Positions 22,249-24,496 of a stretch of 24,496 nucleotides of DNA are shown here, one piece after another. Where the stretch lies: NCBI GenBank assembly GCA_046756945.1, contig JBHHXI010000030.1:1-24496 (forward strand), given 5' to 3'. The first letter of the stretch is position 1. Every line of letters starts with the position of its first letter. The position numbers and the translations under genes are program-made. The notes under the pieces were generated by a model, which saw nothing but the letters and a program-made list of their open reading frames with translations, was not told the origin of the DNA and made no database searches. The DNA comes from JACZQZ01 sp046756945 (lineage in GTDB: Bacteria > Pseudomonadota > Alphaproteobacteria > Rhodospirillales > 2-02-FULL-58-16).

Positions 22249-22983
22249 ATGCGTGATTCCCGGTTATGCGATTTTCCGTGGGTCCTCGCCCTTCTCGGCG
22301 TGACGCTGGCGGGTTGTGCGGAAGTGGAAAATGGCCGGGAAATCGCCATGGGGCCGGCACACACCGTGCCCGGTGACGCCGGCGTCCTGGATACAGGAAA
22401 CACCGGCGGCCAGGGACTTCCCGGCATGGCGCCGGCGGGGGAGACGCCGCCGGCCGGACATCCAGCCGCCCAGGCCGTCCTGAGAATGGCCCAGGAGGCG
22501 ATGGCGGTGCTCTCGGACGCCTCCCTCTCGGAGGATCAGCGGGCGGAAAAGCTCCGGCACATGATGGCCCGGGACATCGACATCCCGCCCATTGCCCGGT
22601 TCGTGCTGGGGCGCTTTTGGCGGGGCGCCACCGAACGGCAACGTGAGGCATATGTGGCGGCCTATTCGGATTACATCCTCAGGACCTATGCGGCCAGGAT
22701 CGGCGGCGGCGGGGCGGCGGTGGACCGTTTCGACGTGATAAGGACCCAGGTCCGCGGGACCAAGGACTTTCTGGTCCATTGCGTGGTTGCCCGGGCCGGG
22801 GGCGAGTCCATCCGCCTGGTCTGGCGGCTACGCCAGCGGGACGGCCACTATCGCATCATCGACATGATGGTGGAGGGAGTGAGCCTGGCGCAGACCCAGC
22901 GCCAGGAATTCGTATCCTTCATCCGCGCGAACGGGGGCAATGTGGATAAGCTGATCGCGGAGCTCAGGCAAAGAACGATCTGA
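22249..22983 (+). CDS. mlaC: MlaC/Tgt2-family lipid-binding protein with lipobox
   Basis: A periplasmic phospholipid carrier family that shuttles lipid between the outer-membrane MlaA complex and MlaFEDB. The 244-residue product has the typical core (about 80-240): RDIDIPPIARFVLGRFWRGA, YSDYILRTYAARIG, and RIIDMMVEGVSLAQTQRQEF near the end. Unlike soluble MlaC of E. coli, the signal peptide ends in LAGC with lipidated Cys23, followed by a Gly/Pro-rich linker of about 45 residues, so it may be a tethered shuttle. TAAGGG immediately precedes the ATG at 22249, close for a ribosome binding site. It lies about 7 kb from the mlaEFD operon; no mlaA is seen. Confidence 0.88.
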   Translation: MRDSRLCDFPWVLALLGVTLAGCAEVENGREIAMGPAHTVPGDAGVLDTGNTGGQGLPGMAPAGETPPAGHPAAQAVLRMAQEAMAVLSDASLSEDQRAEKLRHMMARDIDIPPIARFVLGRFWRGATERQREAYVAAYSDYILRTYAARIGGGGAAVDRFDVIRTQVRGTKDFLVHCVVARAGGESIRLVWRLRQRDGHYRIIDMMVEGVSLAQTQRQEFVSFIRANGGNVDKLIAELRQRTI

Positions 22984-23089
22984 GCCAACGCCGTGGGTGG
23001 CGCAGGGCCGGTTTGCCCGGCGCGGCGGAAGCAAGGTGTGAACTTGCAGCTCTTCAGTTGAAACGTGGTTCAGGAAAATTTCATTACGG

Positions 23090-23194
23090 GAAGATCCTTG
23101 GATACATATTTATAAAAGTTGTCTTTCCTCGGGATTGTATCCCTGGTTGAAAGGATATCTTCACCATTTCCCGGTATTCGGCGGAATACGGGAA
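23090..23194 (+). ncRNA. Candidate structured RNA or leader
   Basis: A long imperfect stem forms from GAAGATCCTT (23090-23099) with AAGGATATCTTC (23151-23162, two-base bulge), continued by GGATACA (23100-23106) with TGTATCC (23136-23142). A second hairpin pairs TTCCCGGTATTC (23168-23179) with GAATACGGGAA (23184-23194), with one bulged G and a GGCG loop. A competing small hairpin GGGAT-TGT-ATCCC is at 23131-23143. The block is AT-richer than the rest and lies upstream of the small ORF at 23274, so it could be that gene's leader or an independent RNA. A weak promoter (TTGAAA 23058-23063, TTCATT 23080-23085) would start near its left end. Confidence 0.35.
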
Positions 23195-23223
23195 GCGGAC
23201 AGGGTGACGACGGGATCGCGATC

Positions 23224-23238
23224 GGCCCCCATGGGGCC
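23224..23238 (+). promoter_or_regulatory. Hairpin upstream of the small exported-protein ORF
   Basis: GGCCCC (23224-23229) pairs with GGGGCC (23233-23238) around CAT, directly after a 10-base palindrome GATCGCGATC (23214-23223). The pair lies 25 bases before the AAGGA ribosome binding site (23263-23267) of the ORF at 23274. Confidence 0.3.
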
Positions 23239-23273
23239 ACGGGACTGCCGGCGCCTATCGCCAAGGACGAATG

Positions 23274-23528
23274 ATGTCTTCGGTGCCCCGCACCGTCGAT
23301 GCGCGGGCGCGGCCCACCAAAGCGGTGTCCGCGAATCGGAGTTTCAAGTTCGCCACGAGCGGTACATTGATGTTCCAGATTCTTCGACATTTTTCCTTCA
23401 CCAGTGCACTTGCCACCGTCCCGGTTAGCGCCGTGTTGGCAGCTGATTACCGTAACAACGCGGTGAACGAGCTCGTCGATCTGGTGGAAAACCAGAACGC
23501 GGTGCCGGCGCGGACGCCGCGCCCATAA
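23274..23528 (+). CDS. Small protein with internal signal-like segment, uncharacterised
   Basis: An 84-residue frame starts at the second of two adjacent ATGs; AAGGA (23263-23267) sits 6 bases before it. Third positions are mostly G or C throughout, as in real genes here. A polar, basic N-terminal third precedes a hydrophobic SALATVPVSAVLAA segment that would allow signal-peptidase cleavage before DYRNNAVNELVDLVE, leaving a small polar exported peptide. An internal ATG at 23370 gives a conventional signal peptide (52 residues in all) and is a real alternative, though it has only a weak site. I recognise no family; a degraded gene remnant is possible. Confidence 0.4.
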   Translation: MSSVPRTVDARARPTKAVSANRSFKFATSGTLMFQILRHFSFTSALATVPVSAVLAADYRNNAVNELVDLVENQNAVPARTPRP

Positions 23529-23591
23529 CCGCGCTCGAGGACCACCTGCGGAAACCTATTCTGTCCAATGGAATACCTAGACAAACGGATT

Positions 23592-23682
23592 GTTTCGCCG
23601 GCGCCGAAACCAGTAGGCAATTCACTACATGGACGTAGACGCGTCCTCATTTCATTCATAGCGGACACTCCGTACATGAATG
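23592..23682. other. Inverted repeats before the sensor gene
   Basis: GTTTCG (23592-23597) pairs with CGAAAC (23605-23610). CATTCAT (23653-23659) pairs with ATGAATG (23676-23682) 27 bases before the sensor ATG. The second has a 16-base spacer and could be an operator or a leader hairpin; the first could end the small ORF transcript. Neither has a T-tract. Confidence 0.3.
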
Positions 23683-23708
23683 GGGAAACCGAAAGGTCAT
23701 AGGCCTTT

Positions 23709-24496
23709 ATGGATAGTGCCGGCGGGAACGACGAAAACCGAGATGCCCAAGAGAACGGGTCCGACAGCATGAGACGTCGGACGATCCTCTCTCTGGCGGG
23801 CTTAACTCTGCTGAGCGTGTTCCTGCTCGTGGTGGCGTGGGAGTTCGTCATCGAAGACCTCATCGGGCCCCTGCTGGTGACCGATTACAAGGAAGAGTCG
23901 TTCCAAGAGCACTGGGAGTACGTAATTACGACCATCGTCTTCGCGGCGCTCGCGGTGATCATCCCGACCGTGCTGTCGACACGGCTCGCCACCGAGGTAA
24001 ATGCGACCAGCCGCCGGATCAAGGCTCTTAACGCAAAACTCGAAACGCGGGTCGTGGAACGTACGTGGGACCTTCTGGGGGAAATCGCGGAGCGCAAGCA
24101 GGCAGAGAAGGCGCTGCGCGACAGCGAGGCGCGCATGCGGGACCTGGTCGAATACACTTCCGACTGGATCTGGGAGATGGACGCGGACCTGCGGTTTTCG
24201 TACTTCTCCAGGCGTTTCCTGGAGGTCACCGGAATCCGCCCCGAAATGCTGCTTGGCAAGACGCGGCGCGAACTGGGCCGCGGCGACATGGGCAAGGAGA
24301 AGTGGCGCCGGCACCTGGCCGATCTGGAGGAGCGCCGGCCCTTCCGCGATTTCCGTTACAAGTTCGTGCACGAGGACGGGCGCACCCTGCATTTTCTGAC
24401 CAACGGCAAGCCGGTGTTCGACAAGGCGGGGAGCTTCCGGGGCTACCGCGGCGTCGGGTCCGACATCACGGCGCGGGTGAACGCCGAGGAACAGGC
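23709..24496 (+). CDS. Membrane-bound PAS sensor protein (3' end outside window)
   Basis: The N-terminal 262 residues of a signal-transduction protein. There is a polar start, membrane helices at about 25-44 and 71-90 with only about 26 periplasmic residues between, a coiled coil (about 98-140, with ALNAKLETRVVERTWDL and AERKQAEKALRDSEAR), then a PAS domain with PAC-like end (about 140-258; DWIWEMDADLRFSYFS and GYRGVGSDITARV). The output domain is cut off: histidine kinase or GGDEF/EAL are both common after this layout. The ATG at 23709 has AGG 5 bases upstream; Met21 (23769) is a weaker alternative. The frame is open to the last base of the window. Confidence 0.85.
   Translation, partial: MDSAGGNDENRDAQENGSDSMRRRTILSLAGLTLLSVFLLVVAWEFVIEDLIGPLLVTDYKEESFQEHWEYVITTIVFAALAVIIPTVLSTRLATEVNATSRRIKALNAKLETRVVERTWDLLGEIAERKQAEKALRDSEARMRDLVEYTSDWIWEMDADLRFSYFSRRFLEVTGIRPEMLLGKTRRELGRGDMGKEKWRRHLADLEERRPFRDFRYKFVHEDGRTLHFLTNGKPVFDKAGSFRGYRGVGSDITARVNAEEQ

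Noticed and set aside
1..24496. tRNA, rRNA or CRISPR arrays
   Set aside because: No cloverleaf-like, rRNA-like or regularly spaced direct-repeat sequence was noticed on either strand.

Overview
High-GC chromosomal DNA (roughly two-thirds G+C by eye) with strongly GC-ending codons, GTG starts and ATGA/GTGA gene overlaps. The gene content (aa3 oxidase with ctaG and a DUF983 gene, an mlaEFD-pqiC transport operon, an M81 peptidase, a CaiB/BaiF CoA-transferase) points to an alphaproteobacterium, perhaps Rhodospirillales-like. That placement is inference from family content; no rRNA or tRNA is present to confirm it.

Layout. (1) 1-1220: a DUF2189 membrane protein behind a near-consensus sigma70-type promoter, then a 27-residue single-span membrane peptide on the minus strand, whose leader can form an H-type pseudoknot next to its ribosome binding site. 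(2) 1606-5992: an aa3 cytochrome c oxidase cluster ctaC-ctaD-ctaG-ctaE-DUF983; ctaB and SURF1 are missing from the usual places. (3) 6036-9797: a complete mercury/organomercury resistance locus, merT-merP-merF-merA-merB on the minus strand with merR divergent and a palindromic operator between them. (4) 9873-15327: a tightly packed seven-gene plus-strand operon encoding a GAF-SpoIIE (RsbU-like) phosphatase, an RsbW-like HATPase kinase, a STAS protein with a phosphorylatable DSSG site, then MlaE permease, MlaF ATPase, MlaD MCE protein and a PqiC-like lipoprotein. (5) 15446-16084: cysC (APS kinase). (6) 16183-21786: minus-strand catabolic genes: CoA-transferase, acyl-CoA dehydrogenase, quinone oxidoreductase, a possible small ORF and an M81/MlrC-like peptidase. 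(7) 22249-24496: an unlinked MlaC-like protein with a lipobox, a highly structured intergenic region leading to a small possibly exported protein, and the start of a membrane-bound PAS sensor that runs off the window.

How the parts work together. Region 4 is the most interesting: a complete partner-switching module (phosphatase, kinase, STAS) is co-transcribed with a retrograde-lipid-transport ABC system. The classical Mla complex already contains a STAS subunit (MlaB) bound to MlaF. The arrangement therefore suggests an ABC lipid transporter whose STAS subunit is switched by serine phosphorylation. The MlaC-like carrier at 22249 may be the periplasmic partner. The mer locus is conventional in order, but its cysteine pairs are redistributed: MerF lacks its C-terminal pair, while MerA, whose start overlaps the merF stop, carries an extra CC at its N-terminus.
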